Below are positions 35,386 through 45,816 of a DNA stretch of 64,000 nucleotides, one piece after another. The first letter of the stretch is position 1; every line of letters starts with the position of its first letter. The position numbers were made by a program, and so were the translations under genes. The DNA comes from Nisaea nitritireducens. GTDB taxonomy: Bacteria > Pseudomonadota > Alphaproteobacteria > Thalassobaculales > Thalassobaculaceae. The DNA is taken from contig NZ_JACZFS010000009.1 of the NCBI RefSeq assembly GCF_014904795.1, positions 297,857 to 361,856 on the forward strand, in the 5' to 3' direction. The notes under the pieces are model-generated. The model searched no databases. It saw only the letters and a list, made by a program, of their open reading frames with translations, and was not told the DNA's origin.

Positions 35386-36804
35386 ATGCCAAACGATCAA
35401 CCGACCAGTTTCATCGACCGGACCCTTACCAACCTGCGACAGGCATGGTCGGGGCTTTCGGATTCCACGCGTCACATGCTCTCCGGCTTGCCGCGCCCGG
35501 ATCTTCCCGACGAGGATCTGGAGCGCGTCCGGCAGCAGATGGAAGATTGCCTGACGGTACGCGCGGACGAAGTATCCGCCCGCGCTCGTGCCGCCGATCT
35601 CGGCCGGATGTATCTGGCGCTTGAACCGGCAGGACAGCTCCGTTTCCTGAAGCTTCTGGCGGAAAATTACGGAATTGACCGCACCGGCGTCGATACGGCG
35701 ATCGACGGGCTCAAGGCTGCGAAAGACGACAAGGCAAGGGTGAAAGCGGAAGCCACCTTGCGCCGCGCTCTTGAGCCACGCTGGCGCCGCCTTCTGAAAC
35801 GCTTCACCACGCTGCCTGAAGGTGTGAAATTCCTCGTGGACATGCGGGTCGTGATGCTTGAATACGCCCGTACGGAGCCAGCCATCAAGGCGCTTTCCGA
35901 CGATCTGCAAGAGATGTTGAGCGCCTGGTTCGATGTTGGGCTTCTCGAGCTGACACAGATCACCTGGGAAAGCCCGGCGGCGATTCTGGAAAAACTGATC
36001 GCCTACGAAGCGGTGCACGAAATCCGCTCCTGGGACGATCTGAAGAACCGACTCGATTCCGATCGGCGTTGTTTTGCCTATTTCCATCCGGCTATGCCGC
36101 ACGAGCCGTTGATCTTCGTCGAAGTCGCGCTGGTGCCGGAAATGGCGGCCAACGTGCATGACATCCTCGACGCGGATGCGCCGAGGGGGGATGTCTCTGC
36201 GGCGACTACGGCGATCTTCTACTCGATCTCCAACGCCCAGAAGGGACTTGTCGGCATCAGCTTCGGCAATTTCCTGATCAAGCGGGTTGTCGAGCTGCTG
36301 AAGCACGACGTGCCGAACCTGAAAAAGTTCGCGACGCTGTCGCCGATTCCGGGGTTCGGTAAATGGTCAGCCCGGACGCTTGATGAAGATGCCTTCGAGC
36401 TGACCAACACGGAGCGCAAGGCACTCACTCAGCTGGTTGAAGGCAAGACCGACGGGGAATTGCTGAAATCCGCGCTCGGCAGGACGAACTGGTTCAGGGA
36501 CGAGCACCTCACGACTGCTCTGAAGACGCCGATTAGCCGTATGGCGGCGCATTATCTCCACGAAGAGCGCCGTCCGGACGGCAAGGCGAAAGACCCTGTC
36601 GCGCATTTCCATCTGTCGAACGGCGCCCGTATGGAACGGCTTAACTGGCTCGGTGATACGTCGCAAAAAGGTCTCGCCCAGGCCCACGGGATGATGATCA
36701 ATTATCTGTATCGGGTGAGCGACATCGAGAGTAATAGCGGTGACTATTCCTCCTCCGGGAAAATCGCGGTCTCTTCCTCAGTGAAATCGCTGCTTCGCGA
36801 CTGA
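35386..36804 (+). CDS. Malonyl-CoA decarboxylase
   Basis: A 472-residue malonyl-CoA decarboxylase, which converts malonyl-CoA to acetyl-CoA and CO2. The N-terminal half is a helical bundle (RFLKLLAENYGIDRTGVDTA). The C-terminal GNAT-like catalytic half shows RCFAYFHPAMPHEPLIFVEVAL, FYSISNAQKGLVGISFGNFLIKRV, TLSPIPGF and the end motif AHFHLSNGARMERLNW to SQKGLAQAHGMMINYLY. No malonate transporter or synthetase is beside it, so it probably controls malonyl-CoA level or takes part in malonate use elsewhere. It ends 87 bases before tRNA-Leu. Confidence 0.92.
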   Translation: MPNDQPTSFIDRTLTNLRQAWSGLSDSTRHMLSGLPRPDLPDEDLERVRQQMEDCLTVRADEVSARARAADLGRMYLALEPAGQLRFLKLLAENYGIDRTGVDTAIDGLKAAKDDKARVKAEATLRRALEPRWRRLLKRFTTLPEGVKFLVDMRVVMLEYARTEPAIKALSDDLQEMLSAWFDVGLLELTQITWESPAAILEKLIAYEAVHEIRSWDDLKNRLDSDRRCFAYFHPAMPHEPLIFVEVALVPEMAANVHDILDADAPRGDVSAATTAIFYSISNAQKGLVGISFGNFLIKRVVELLKHDVPNLKKFATLSPIPGFGKWSARTLDEDAFELTNTERKALTQLVEGKTDGELLKSALGRTNWFRDEHLTTALKTPISRMAAHYLHEERRPDGKAKDPVAHFHLSNGARMERLNWLGDTSQKGLAQAHGMMINYLYRVSDIESNSGDYSSSGKIAVSSSVKSLLRD

Positions 36805-36815
36805 CGCCATAACTG

Positions 36816-36844
36816 TTGACGCGCCGGGCCGGTTCGGATAGCCA
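36816..36844 (+). promoter_or_regulatory. Candidate promoter of tRNA-Leu
   Basis: TTGACG (36816-36821) and a weak -10 TAGCCA (36839-36844) are spaced by 17 bases, upstream of the tRNA at 36892. Confidence 0.42.
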
Positions 36845-36891
36845 TGCCGGTCCTATACGACATGGCGCCTCCATGGACGCCAAGAGGGCTC

Positions 36892-36976
<85 letters not shown>

Positions 36977-37039
36977 TCGAATTGGCCATGGCGCGAGTAT
37001 CGTGGGCGTACGCAGACGAAGCAGATTGAGCGAAAACCA

Positions 37040-38521
37040 ATGCAGGTTACTGAAACTTCCTCCGAAGGCCTGAAGCGCGAATTCCAGGTCGTGATTCCCG
37101 CCGAGACGATTAACGGCGAGGTCGATGCGCGTCTGACGCAGCTTGCCCCGACCATCCAGATGCCGGGTTTCCGTCCGGGCAAGGTTCCCGTTGCGCTCCT
37201 GAAGAAGCGCTACGGTCCTTCTGTGATGGGCGAAGTGCTGGAGAAAACCGTCAACGAGACGTCTCAGAAGACTCTCGATGAGCGCGATCTCCGGGCAGCG
37301 ACGCAGCCGCAGATCGAGATCACCAAGTTCGACGAAGGTGGCGATCTCGAGTTCAGCATGGTGGTCGACATCATGCCGGAAATCACCCCGATCGATTTCT
37401 CCACCCTGGAGCTTGAGCGTCTGACTGCCGAGCCGAGCGACTCCGATCTGGATGAAGCCATCGGCAAGCTTGCCACCCAGCACAAGAGCTCCGAGCCGAT
37501 CAAGCGCAAGCGGAAGTCCAAGTCCGGCGACATCGTCGTGATCAACTTCAAGGGCATGGTCGACGGTGAGGCATTTGATGGCGGCGCTGCCGAAGGTCAT
37601 CAACTGGAACTTGGCTCCGGCACGTTCATTCCGGGCTTCGAAGACCAGCTGATCGGTGTGAACGCCGGCGACAAGCTCGACGTCAAGGTCACCTTCCCGG
37701 AAGATTACGGCCAGGCCACCCTTGCGGGTAAGGAAGCCGTCTTCGAGACCGAAGTCACCGAAATCCGCGAGACGACCGATCCGAAGATCGATGACGAGTT
37801 CGCCAAGCTGTTTGGCATGGACGATCTCGACACTCTGAAGGAAGCCATCAAGGGTCAGCTGTCCCAGGAATATGTTGGTGCCGCCCGCACCAAACTGAAG
37901 CGGACTCTGCTCGACACTCTCGAGAAGCAGCATTCCTTCGAAGTGCCGGAAGGCATGGTGCAGGCCGAATATGACGCGATCTGCCAGGCTGTGAAGCCGC
38001 AGCAGCATGATCATGACCACGACCACGACCACGATCATGACCATGATCACGCGCATCAGCATGCCGCCGACGAGTCGCTCAGCGACGAGGACAAGGCAGA
38101 ATATCGCGGTATTGCCGAACGTCGGGTGCGTCTCGGTCTCCTGCTGCAGGAAGTCGGCCGCCTGAACAATATTTCGATCGGTGACGAGGAAGTCGCCCGG
38201 GCGATCTATCAGGAAGCCAGCAAATATCCGGGGCAGGAACAGCAGGTCGTGCAGTTCTACCAGCAGAACGCACAGGCCCAGGCCAACATCCGGGCGCCGC
38301 TGCTTGAGGACAAGATTGTCGACTTCATTGTCGAGATGGCCAAGGTGACCGACAAGACGGTGGCTGCGGAAGATCTCTTCAAGGAAGACGAAGCCGATTC
38401 GGCCTCCGAGGAAAAGCCGGCAAAGAAGGCTGCGGCCAAAAAGCCTGCTGCAAAAAAGAAGGCTCCGGCGAAAAAGCCTGCTGCAAAAACGAAAAAAACA
38501 GACGACGCTGCGGAAGGGTAG
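37040..38521 (+). CDS. tig: Trigger factor with His-Asp repeat and Lys/Ala-rich tail
   Basis: A 493-residue ribosome-bound chaperone and peptidyl-prolyl isomerase. The ribosome-binding loop is GFRPGKVPVALLKKRYG, the FKBP domain starts at SGDIVVINFKGMVDGEAFDGG, and the arm domain follows. Two additions are seen: an alternating His-Asp run at residues 323-341 inside the C-terminal chaperone arm, and a C-terminal tail rich in Lys/Ala/Pro (KKAAAKKPAAKKKAPAKKP) resembling histone H1. Usual length is about 430-450. ATG at 37040 is chosen over a longer reading that would enter tRNA-Leu. It heads the tig-clpP-clpX-lon-hupB block. Confidence 0.95.
   Translation: MQVTETSSEGLKREFQVVIPAETINGEVDARLTQLAPTIQMPGFRPGKVPVALLKKRYGPSVMGEVLEKTVNETSQKTLDERDLRAATQPQIEITKFDEGGDLEFSMVVDIMPEITPIDFSTLELERLTAEPSDSDLDEAIGKLATQHKSSEPIKRKRKSKSGDIVVINFKGMVDGEAFDGGAAEGHQLELGSGTFIPGFEDQLIGVNAGDKLDVKVTFPEDYGQATLAGKEAVFETEVTEIRETTDPKIDDEFAKLFGMDDLDTLKEAIKGQLSQEYVGAARTKLKRTLLDTLEKQHSFEVPEGMVQAEYDAICQAVKPQQHDHDHDHDHDHDHDHAHQHAADESLSDEDKAEYRGIAERRVRLGLLLQEVGRLNNISIGDEEVARAIYQEASKYPGQEQQVVQFYQQNAQAQANIRAPLLEDKIVDFIVEMAKVTDKTVAAEDLFKEDEADSASEEKPAKKAAAKKPAAKKKAPAKKPAAKTKKTDDAAEG
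38006..38062 (+). repeat. In-frame CAY-GAY repeat in tig
   Basis: Alternating CAT/CAC and GAT/GAC codons encode the His-Asp run of trigger factor, residues 323-341. Mixed synonymous codons show the run is kept at protein level and is not a simple recent DNA slippage product. Confidence 0.85.
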
Positions 38522-38593
38522 TCATCTGGGACTGGACGTCCCATATGCTGATTACCCAACCGATTGCGACGTAACCCGATGAAGGCCGACACA

Positions 38594-39235
38594 ATGCATG
38601 ATCCCGCAGAGATCTATATGAACTCCTTGGTCCCCATGGTGGTCGAACAGACCAACCGCGGGGAGCGGGCCTACGATATCTATTCCCGCCTCCTGAAAGA
38701 GCGGATCATCTTTGTTGTCGGCCCGATCAACGACGCGATTTCGAGTGTCGTCTGCGCTCAGCTTCTGTATCTGGAAGCCGAGAACCCGAAGAAAGACATC
38801 TCCATGTACATCAACTCTCCGGGCGGGGTCGTGACCTCCGGTCTGGCGATGTACGACACGATGGAATACATCCGCCCGGACGTTTCGACTGTCTGCATAG
38901 GTCAGGCGGCATCCATGGGCTCTCTGCTGCTGACGGCGGGCGCCGCGGGCAAGCGTTATTGCCTGCCGAATGCGAAAATTATGATCCATCAGCCGTCCGG
39001 CGGATTCCAGGGGCAGGCCAGCGATATCGAGATTCATGCCCGTGAAATCCTCAAGACGCGTGCGCGTCTGAACGAAATTTACGTGAAGCATACCGGCCGC
39101 AAGGTCGACGAGATTGAAACCGGCATGGAACGCGATAATTTCATGGTGCCGGATGAAGCTAAAAAGTTCGGTTTGATCGACGAAGTCGTTGATAAACGGC
39201 CTGTTGACGCCAAAGAAGACGACGCCAAGAGCTGA
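38594..39235 (+). CDS. clpP: ATP-dependent Clp protease proteolytic subunit
   Basis: A 213-residue serine protease subunit. The catalytic triad is Ser107 in GQAASMGS, His132 in MIHQPSGG and Asp181 in ERDNFM. ClpP forms a 14-mer barrel that degrades proteins fed by ClpX or ClpA. The start is taken as ATG at 38594 since GAAGG lies eight bases upstream and [20 protein letters not shown] aligns with the family start; ATG at 38579 is possible. It follows tig by 72 bases. Confidence 0.96.
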   Translation: MHDPAEIYMNSLVPMVVEQTNRGERAYDIYSRLLKERIIFVVGPINDAISSVVCAQLLYLEAENPKKDISMYINSPGGVVTSGLAMYDTMEYIRPDVSTVCIGQAASMGSLLLTAGAAGKRYCLPNAKIMIHQPSGGFQGQASDIEIHAREILKTRARLNEIYVKHTGRKVDEIETGMERDNFMVPDEAKKFGLIDEVVDKRPVDAKEDDAKS

Positions 39236-39409
39236 CTGACCGGGAACGAGAGCGGCCCCGCCCGAGATGGCTGACGGGGCTGTTCTGCGGCATGTCCGCA
39301 CCGGGCTCTACAGCCGTTGTCTGGCATGACATGATTTTTTCACGTTGTGCGGCTTCGGCGCCTTTGGCTAACATGACCAATCAGCCGTCCCGTAACGAAT
39401 GTGGATAAG

Positions 39410-40687
<1,278 letters not shown>

Positions 40688-40691
40688 TTCG

Positions 40692-40754
40692 CTCCCGACT
40701 TGAACGGGGTCGGGAGAACGCCATTTAAATAACGGCTCGTCCGGGCGTTCTCCC
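40692..40754 (+). repeat. Two mutually exclusive hairpins in the clpX-lon spacer
   Basis: Stem A is CTCCCGAC/GTCGGGAG (40692-40699 with 40709-40716). Stem B is GGGAGAACGCC/GGCGTTCTCCC (40712-40722 with 40744-40754), perfect over 11 bp. Both use GGGAG at 40712-40716, so only one can form at a time. No U-run follows either. This could be an attenuation or mRNA-stability switch. Confidence 0.65.
40699..40726 (+). promoter_or_regulatory. Heat-shock (RpoH) promoter candidate before lon
   Basis: CTTGAA (40699-40704) followed after 16 bases by CCATTT (40721-40726) resembles the RpoH consensus CTTGAA plus CCCATnT-like -10. Lon is a classic heat-shock gene. It overlaps the alternative hairpins, so a transcript from here would lack stem A and could form only stem B. 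Confidence 0.45.
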
Positions 40755-40798
40755 CATCCCGGAAGCCGTTTTGCAGAGGGGAGCGAGTTGAAAGACTG

Positions 40799-43198
40799 AT
40801 GCAAGAGACAGGCACCTCGAGTTATCCCGTCCTTCCGCTGCGCGACATCGTTGTCTTTCCGCATATGATCGTCCCGCTCTTCGTTGGCCGCGACAAATCC
40901 GTACGCGCCCTTGAAGATGTCATGAAGGACGACAAACAGATCCTTCTGGTCACGCAGAAAAACGCTGCTGACGACGATCCGTCGCCGGAGGATATCTACA
41001 CGGTTGGCACCATCGGTACTGTTCTGCAGCTCCTGAAGCTGCCCGACGGTACAGTCAAGGTGCTGGTCGAGGGCGTACAGCGTGCTCGGATCACCGAGTT
41101 CAAGGACAACGAAGACTTCTTCGAAGCTTTCGCCGATCCGATGGTCGATGAGGAAAGCGACGAGCCGGAGCAGGAAGCTCTTTCCCGCGCCGTGGTCAGC
41201 CAGTTCGAGCAGTACATCAAGCTGAACAAGAAGATTCCGCCGGAAGTGCTGGTATCGGTCAATCAGATCGAGGACCCGGCAAAGCTGACGGATACCATCG
41301 CTTCTCATTTGGCTCTGAAGATTGCCGAAAAGCAGGAATTGCTTGAAAGCGAGACGGTCATTGAGCGTCTTGAGCGGGTCTACGGCTTCATGGAAGGCGA
41401 GATCGGCGTTCTGCAGGTTGAGAAGCGCATCCGGAACCGCGTCAAGCGGCAGATGGAGAAGACCCAGCGCGAGTACTATCTGAATGAGCAGATGAAGGCC
41501 ATTCAGAAGGAACTCGGCGAAACCGACGACAGTCGCGACGAGTTGGTTGAACTTGAAGAGCGGATTCGCAAGACGAAGCTCAGCAAGGAAGCGCGCGAGA
41601 AGGCCGATGCGGAGCTGAAGAAGCTGCGCAACATGAGCCAGATGTCGGCCGAAGCAACCGTTGTCCGCAACTACCTGGACTGGCTGCTTGCCATTCCGTG
41701 GAAGAAGCGCTCGCGGGTCAAGAAAGACATCAAGCACGCCCAGTCCGTTTTGGATCGGGATCATTATGGGCTTGAGAAGGTCAAGGAACGGATCCTCGAA
41801 TATCTCGCCGTGCAACAGCGCACCGGCAAGGTGAAGGGGCCGATCCTGTGTCTCGTAGGCCCTCCGGGTGTCGGCAAGACCTCGCTCGGCAAATCCATCG
41901 CGGAGTCCACCGGCCGTAACTTTGTCCGGATGTCGCTCGGCGGCGTGCGTGACGAGGCTGAAGTGCGCGGGCACCGCCGGACCTATATCGGATCGCTTCC
42001 GGGCAAGGTCATTCAGGGGATGAAGAAGGCGAAATTCTCAAATCCGCTGTTCCTGCTCGACGAGATCGACAAGCTCGGCAACGACTATCGGGGCGACCCG
42101 TCTTCGGCTCTGCTGGAAGTGCTCGATCCGGAGCAGAACACGACTTTCCAGGATCACTATCTGGAAGTCGATTACGATCTGTCGGACGTGATGTTCGTCA
42201 CCACGGCCAACACATTGCGTATGCCGCAGCCGCTTCTCGACCGTATGGAGATCATCCGTATCTCCGGCTACACCGAGGACGAGAAGGTGGAGATCTGCAA
42301 ACGCCACCTGATCAGCAAGCAGGTCGAGCAGCACGGTCTCAAGAAGGGCGAATGGTCGATCACCGACGACGGTCTGCGTGATCTGGTTCGCTACTACACC
42401 CGTGAGGCCGGCGTCCGTAACCTTGAGCGCGAACTCGCCAATCTGGCGCGTAAGGCGGTCAAGGAAATCCTCATGGACGGGGTCAAGTCAGTCGAAGTGA
42501 CGCCCGAAAATCTTGAGAAATACGCGGGCGTCCGGAAGTACCGCTATGGAGAGGCCGAGGAAAACGATCTGGTCGGCGTCACCACGGGCCTTGCCTGGAC
42601 CGAAGTTGGCGGCGAGCTGCTCTCCATCGAATCGGTGACCGTACCCGGCAAGGGCAAGGTGATTTCGACCGGTAAGCTCGGCGATGTCATGCGCGAATCG
42701 ATCCAGGCGGCCGAGAGTTTCGTGAAATCCCGTGCCTTCATGTTCGGGATTCCTCTGAAGAGCCTCGATAATCGGGATATCCACGTGCATGTGCCGGAAG
42801 GTGCAACGCCGAAGGACGGTCCCTCCGCAGGTGTCGGCATGGTGACGTCGATCGTATCGGTCTTGACCGGTATCCCGGTGCGCCGGGATGTTGCGATGAC
42901 CGGTGAAGTCACGTTGCGCGGGCGTGTCCTGCCGATTGGCGGTCTGAAGGAAAAGCTCCTCGCGGCGCTTCGGGGCGGCCTCAAGGTCGTATTGATCCCG
43001 AAGGACAACGAAAAAGACCTCGCGGAGATCCCGGACAACGTCAAGGAAGGCCTGGAAATCATCCCGGTTGCGTCGGTTGACGAGGTTCTGGCCACGGCGC
43101 TGACAAAACCTTTGGTGCCGATCGATCCGGAAGAAATCGTTATCGAGCCGGTGGCTACGACGGACGGTAAAAAAGAGAAATCTCTGACAACACATTAG
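40799..43198 (+). CDS. lon: ATP-dependent Lon protease
   Basis: A 799-residue LonA protease. N-terminal substrate domain [25 protein letters not shown]+ motif [15 protein letters not shown], Walker [11 protein letters not shown], and protease dyad Ser676 in [11 protein letters not shown] with Lys719 in [10 protein letters not shown]. Lon degrades misfolded and regulatory proteins, and in alphaproteobacteria replication and cell-cycle factors such as DnaA and CcrM. ATG at 40799 follows a GGGGAG ribosome site at distance. It is followed by a strong terminator and hupB. Confidence 0.97.
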   Translation: MQETGTSSYPVLPLRDIVVFPHMIVPLFVGRDKSVRALEDVMKDDKQILLVTQKNAADDDPSPEDIYTVGTIGTVLQLLKLPDGTVKVLVEGVQRARITEFKDNEDFFEAFADPMVDEESDEPEQEALSRAVVSQFEQYIKLNKKIPPEVLVSVNQIEDPAKLTDTIASHLALKIAEKQELLESETVIERLERVYGFMEGEIGVLQVEKRIRNRVKRQMEKTQREYYLNEQMKAIQKELGETDDSRDELVELEERIRKTKLSKEAREKADAELKKLRNMSQMSAEATVVRNYLDWLLAIPWKKRSRVKKDIKHAQSVLDRDHYGLEKVKERILEYLAVQQRTGKVKGPILCLVGPPGVGKTSLGKSIAESTGRNFVRMSLGGVRDEAEVRGHRRTYIGSLPGKVIQGMKKAKFSNPLFLLDEIDKLGNDYRGDPSSALLEVLDPEQNTTFQDHYLEVDYDLSDVMFVTTANTLRMPQPLLDRMEIIRISGYTEDEKVEICKRHLISKQVEQHGLKKGEWSITDDGLRDLVRYYTREAGVRNLERELANLARKAVKEILMDGVKSVEVTPENLEKYAGVRKYRYGEAEENDLVGVTTGLAWTEVGGELLSIESVTVPGKGKVISTGKLGDVMRESIQAAESFVKSRAFMFGIPLKSLDNRDIHVHVPEGATPKDGPSAGVGMVTSIVSVLTGIPVRRDVAMTGEVTLRGRVLPIGGLKEKLLAALRGGLKVVLIPKDNEKDLAEIPDNVKEGLEIIPVASVDEVLATALTKPLVPIDPEEIVIEPVATTDGKKEKSLTTH

Positions 43199-43243
43199 GT
43201 TGATCGGCCAATAGACAGGCCGTAAACAGAGAATTGTGGTTAA

Positions 43244-43275
43244 CCCCGGCTTTCGAGTCGGGGTTTTCCGTTTTT
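43244..43275 (+). terminator. Intrinsic terminator after lon
   Basis: CCCCGGCT-TTCG-AGTCGGGG forms an 8-bp stem (one G-U pair) closed by a UUCG tetraloop, followed by TTTTCCGTTTTT. It separates lon from hupB. Confidence 0.88.
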
Positions 43276-43364
43276 ATCCTAGTAAATTGATTGAAAATTA
43301 CCGGAAAAATATTGAGCAATCGTGAGAAACCCCGCAATTCTGCGGAAATCTGCCGGTTGTTCGA

Positions 43365-43394
43365 TTGACGCCCGCGTTTTTCGCGATTTACACT
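43365..43394 (+). promoter_or_regulatory. Promoter of hupB
   Basis: TTGACG (43365-43370) and TACACT (43389-43394) are spaced by 18 bases. The expected start near 43401 lies at the foot of a stable hairpin. Confidence 0.55.
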
Positions 43395-43402
43395 AAGATA
43401 CC

Positions 43403-43452
43403 AATTGGGCCGGTAATCCGGCCAATTTCTGGGTGATTCTATCATTTGATAG
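43403..43452 (+). repeat. Two hairpins in the hupB leader
   Basis: The first is AATTGGGCCGG-TAAT-CCGGCCAATT (43403-43427), ten pairs with one bulged G, right at the predicted 5' end. The second is CTATCA-TT-TGATAG (43439-43452), adjoining the AGGGGGG ribosome site at 43451-43457. They may set mRNA half-life and ribosome access for HU. Confidence 0.55.
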
Positions 43453-43464
43453 GGGGGCTATAAC

Positions 43465-43737
43465 GTGAATAAGAATGAGCTCGTCGCGGCCGTTGCCGAA
43501 TCTGCTGATATTACCAAAGCTGATGCGGCTTCCGCTGTCGATGCTGTCCTAGACTCCATTACTTCTGCGCTAAAAACCGGTGACGAAGTCAGGCTGGTTG
43601 GTTTCGGTACCTTCAGCGTGGCATCGCGCGCCGCTAGCGAAGGCCGCAATCCGCGGACCGGTGAAAAAATTCAGATTGCCGCGTCGAAACAGCCGAAATT
43701 CAAGGCTGGCAAGGGTCTGAAAGACTCTTTGAACTGA
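43465..43737 (+). CDS. hupB: HU family DNA-binding protein
   Basis: A 90-residue nucleoid protein with the complete HU fold: NKNELVAAVAESADITKADA, VRLVGFGTFSV, and the DNA-contact arm GRNPRTGEKIQIAASKQPKFKAGKGLKDSLN including the Pro that kinks DNA. HU compacts and bends DNA. The start is GTG at 43465. It has its own promoter and terminator and follows lon as in many proteobacteria. Confidence 0.97.
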   Translation: MNKNELVAAVAESADITKADAASAVDAVLDSITSALKTGDEVRLVGFGTFSVASRAASEGRNPRTGEKIQIAASKQPKFKAGKGLKDSLN

Positions 43738-43766
43738 CGCTGACTATTTCTTCTCTTTTCGCGTGA

Positions 43767-43800
43767 CGCCGTCCCTGTTAGAAGGGGCGGCGTTTTCGTT
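43767..43800 (+). terminator. Intrinsic terminator after hupB
   Basis: CGCCGTCCC/GGGGCGGCG forms a 9-bp stem (one G-U) with an 8-base loop, followed by TTTTCGTT. It ends 25 bases before tRNA-Val. Confidence 0.88.
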
Positions 43801-43825
43801 AAGGGAGCAATCCCAACTGCGGAAC

Positions 43826-43901
43826 GGGCGCTTAGCTCAGCTGGCAGAGCATCTCGTTTACACCGAGAGGGTCGGCGGTTCGATCCCGTCAGCGCCCACC
43901 A
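43826..43901 (+). tRNA. tRNA-Val (anticodon TAC)
   Basis: A 76-base cloverleaf: acceptor GGGCGCT/AGCGCCC, D-arm GCTC, anticodon stem CTCGT/ACGAG-like with TAC in the loop, T-arm CGGCGG-TTCGATC region and encoded CCA. It reads GUA/GUG and lies just beyond the hupB terminator, with no clear promoter of its own. Confidence 0.96.
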
Positions 43902-43914
43902 TCCGATCCGGACG

Positions 43915-44322
43915 CTAGATGTACCGACCTTGCATGATGGCATAGCGATACATCGCCTGAAGGTCCGCCCTTGTTTTCGGGCTCACCCGATTCTCCGAAA
44001 TCTCTTTCGAATAGTCACGGATGTCCCGTTTGGTCTCCATGGAGACGCGCGGGCTGGCCAATAGAATCTCGTACATCTGCTTCGGCGAGGCCTGTGTCGG
44101 GTCCAGCGGCTCGTTGCTCTTGGGCTCGGCGGTGAGGTCGTCGCTCTGGGTGTCGCGTACCTTCAGGAACTTCCTGGGCAGCAGGAGATCGTTCCAGACC
44201 AGCCCGTAGTGGTTAAGGATGTTGCTAATGGCATCGACCGCGTTCAGCACCTCTCCGTCGTTCTCGCTGGCCAGCATGGCGGTGAGTTTCGTGAGTCGGC
44301 CGTAATCGCGTTCCGTCATCAT
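43915..44322 (-). CDS. Hypothetical protein between tRNA-Val and tRNA-Asp
   Basis: A 135-residue protein. The N-terminal 50 residues (RLTKLTAMLASENDGEVLNAVDAISNILNHYGLVWNDLL) form a helical motif seen at the start of various alphaproteobacterial proteins of unknown role. The rest is charged and helical, ending QAMYRYAIMQGRYI. No signal peptide or enzyme motif. It lies on the minus strand 13 bases from tRNA-Val, interrupting the usual tRNA-Val/tRNA-Asp/nuoA run. Function unknown. Confidence 0.7.
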   Translation of the reverse strand: MMTERDYGRLTKLTAMLASENDGEVLNAVDAISNILNHYGLVWNDLLLPRKFLKVRDTQSDDLTAEPKSNEPLDPTQASPKQMYEILLASPRVSMETKRDIRDYSKEISENRVSPKTRADLQAMYRYAIMQGRYI

Positions 44323-44479
44323 CGGGCAGGGGTCCTGTTCTGGTCCGTCAGTCTATATTCTGTAGCTTAAGCTTGGTTGTTCGTCCGGGAGAATAAAGAT
44401 TTTTCTGCGGAAAACCGGACAATTCCGGCGCTTAGACGCAGGCGCTCCAAAAAAGTGTCATTTTTCCAATCCATCGTGC

Positions 44480-44508
44480 TTGACACTCCATGGGGGCCCA
44501 CGTAAATA
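44480..44508 (+). promoter_or_regulatory. Promoter of tRNA-Asp
   Basis: A consensus -35 TTGACA (44480-44485) and -10 TAAATA (44503-44508) with 17-base spacing. Start expected near 44515, about 48 bases before the tRNA. Confidence 0.75.
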
Positions 44509-44562
44509 AGCGCCTCCTCGTCGGGGGCGCCGCCAAACAGACGGCACCGCGGCCCGAGAAAC

Positions 44563-44639
<77 letters not shown>

Positions 44640-44862
44640 TTTATCTTTAGTTAAATCAATTCTGAAATTGTATACGGCCCGGTCCTCGACCGAGGTCGTA
44701 AGATGCGTTCAAGCGCCGGAATTTAAAGAATTCTTTCGGTCGTTCTGTGGCGACACAGGCTTTTCTTGGACGCGCTATGGAACTATAGTGCGCGCGGTAA
44801 CAAGGCGTGGGTGTATCCTTCTGATCACTTCAACGCGCCGGGCATGAGAGAGAGCTGACGAT

Positions 44863-45228
44863 ATGAGCGATATCCTCCGGGAATATTTGCCTATTCTGAT
44901 TTTCCTCGCCGTTGCGATCGGGCTCTGCCTCGCGATGGTGATCGGATCTCTGGTGGTCGTGAAGCAGCGGCCTGATTCGGAAAAGGTTTCGGCCTATGAA
45001 TGCGGCTTCGAAGCGTTCAACGATTCCCGTGGCCAGTTCGACGTCCGGTTCTATCTCGTTGCCATCCTCTTCATCATCTTCGACCTGGAAGTGGCCTTCC
45101 TGTTTCCTTGGGCGATCTCGCTCGGCGGGATCGGGCTCTTTGGCTTCTGGTCGATGATCATCTTCCTCGGCGTATTGACGATCGGATTCGTCTACGAATG
45201 GCGCAAAGGGGCGTTGGAATGGGAGTGA
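44863..45228 (+). CDS. nuoA: NADH-quinone oxidoreductase subunit A
   Basis: A 121-residue membrane subunit of complex I with three hydrophobic helices and the loop [44 protein letters not shown], the diagnostic quinone-site region. It opens the 14-gene nuo operon, about 220 bases after tRNA-Asp. A 12-bp palindrome AAAGAATTCTTT lies in that spacer at 44725-44736. nuoB overlaps its end by 10 bases. Confidence 0.96.
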   Translation: MSDILREYLPILIFLAVAIGLCLAMVIGSLVVVKQRPDSEKVSAYECGFEAFNDSRGQFDVRFYLVAILFIIFDLEVAFLFPWAISLGGIGLFGFWSMIIFLGVLTIGFVYEWRKGALEWE

Positions 45229-45776
45229 GACCCGTTATGCAGGCTTCGCAGGATCTTCGCCCGCTTCCGCCGGGTGCCGATCAGGACGCAATCCTGAAGG
45301 CTGTCGGCGACGAGCTGAATGAAAAAGGCTTCGTTGTCGCCCAGGCTGACAAGCTCTTCAACTGGGCCCGCAGCGGCTCGCTCTGGCCGATGACCTTTGG
45401 TCTTGCGTGCTGCGCCGTCGAGATGATGCATTCGGCCGCGAGCCGGTATGACCTTGACCGTTTCGGCATGGTGTTCCGTCCGAGCCCGCGCCAATCCGAC
45501 GTGATGATTGTTGCCGGTACGCTGACCAACAAGATGGCGCCGGCCTTACGCAAGGTTTACGACCAGATGGCCGAGCCGCGCTGGGTGCTCTCCATGGGCT
45601 CCTGTGCCAACGGCGGCGGCTACTATCACTATTCCTATTCAGTGGTTCGCGGTTGCGACCGGGTCGTTCCGGTTGATGTCTATGTGCCGGGCTGTCCCCC
45701 GACGGCCGAGGCGCTTCTTTACGGGCTTCTCCAGCTTCAGAAGAAGATTAAGCGCACTTCGACGATCGCCCGTTAA
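45219..45776 (+). CDS. nuoB: NADH-quinone oxidoreductase subunit B
   Basis: A 185-residue peripheral-arm subunit that binds cluster N2, the last electron donor to quinone. Ligands are the tandem Cys in [24 protein letters not shown] and [15 protein letters not shown] at 45219 overlaps the nuoA end by 10 bases and has AAAGGGG upstream; ATG at 45237 is an alternative. Confidence 0.96.
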   Translation: MGVRPVMQASQDLRPLPPGADQDAILKAVGDELNEKGFVVAQADKLFNWARSGSLWPMTFGLACCAVEMMHSAASRYDLDRFGMVFRPSPRQSDVMIVAGTLTNKMAPALRKVYDQMAEPRWVLSMGSCANGGGYYHYSYSVVRGCDRVVPVDVYVPGCPPTAEALLYGLLQLQKKIKRTSTIAR

Positions 45777-45816
45777 ACCGGGTCCGGACCAACGCCAGGC
45801 AGAGGCAGACGACAGC

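Noticed and set aside
38006..38062. CRISPR-like or tandem DNA repeat
   Set aside because: The repeat is an in-frame His-Asp codon run inside tig with no spacers.
38527..38543. TGGGAC/GTCCCA hairpin between tig and clpP as a terminator
   Set aside because: Only six base pairs and no U-run; could be chance.
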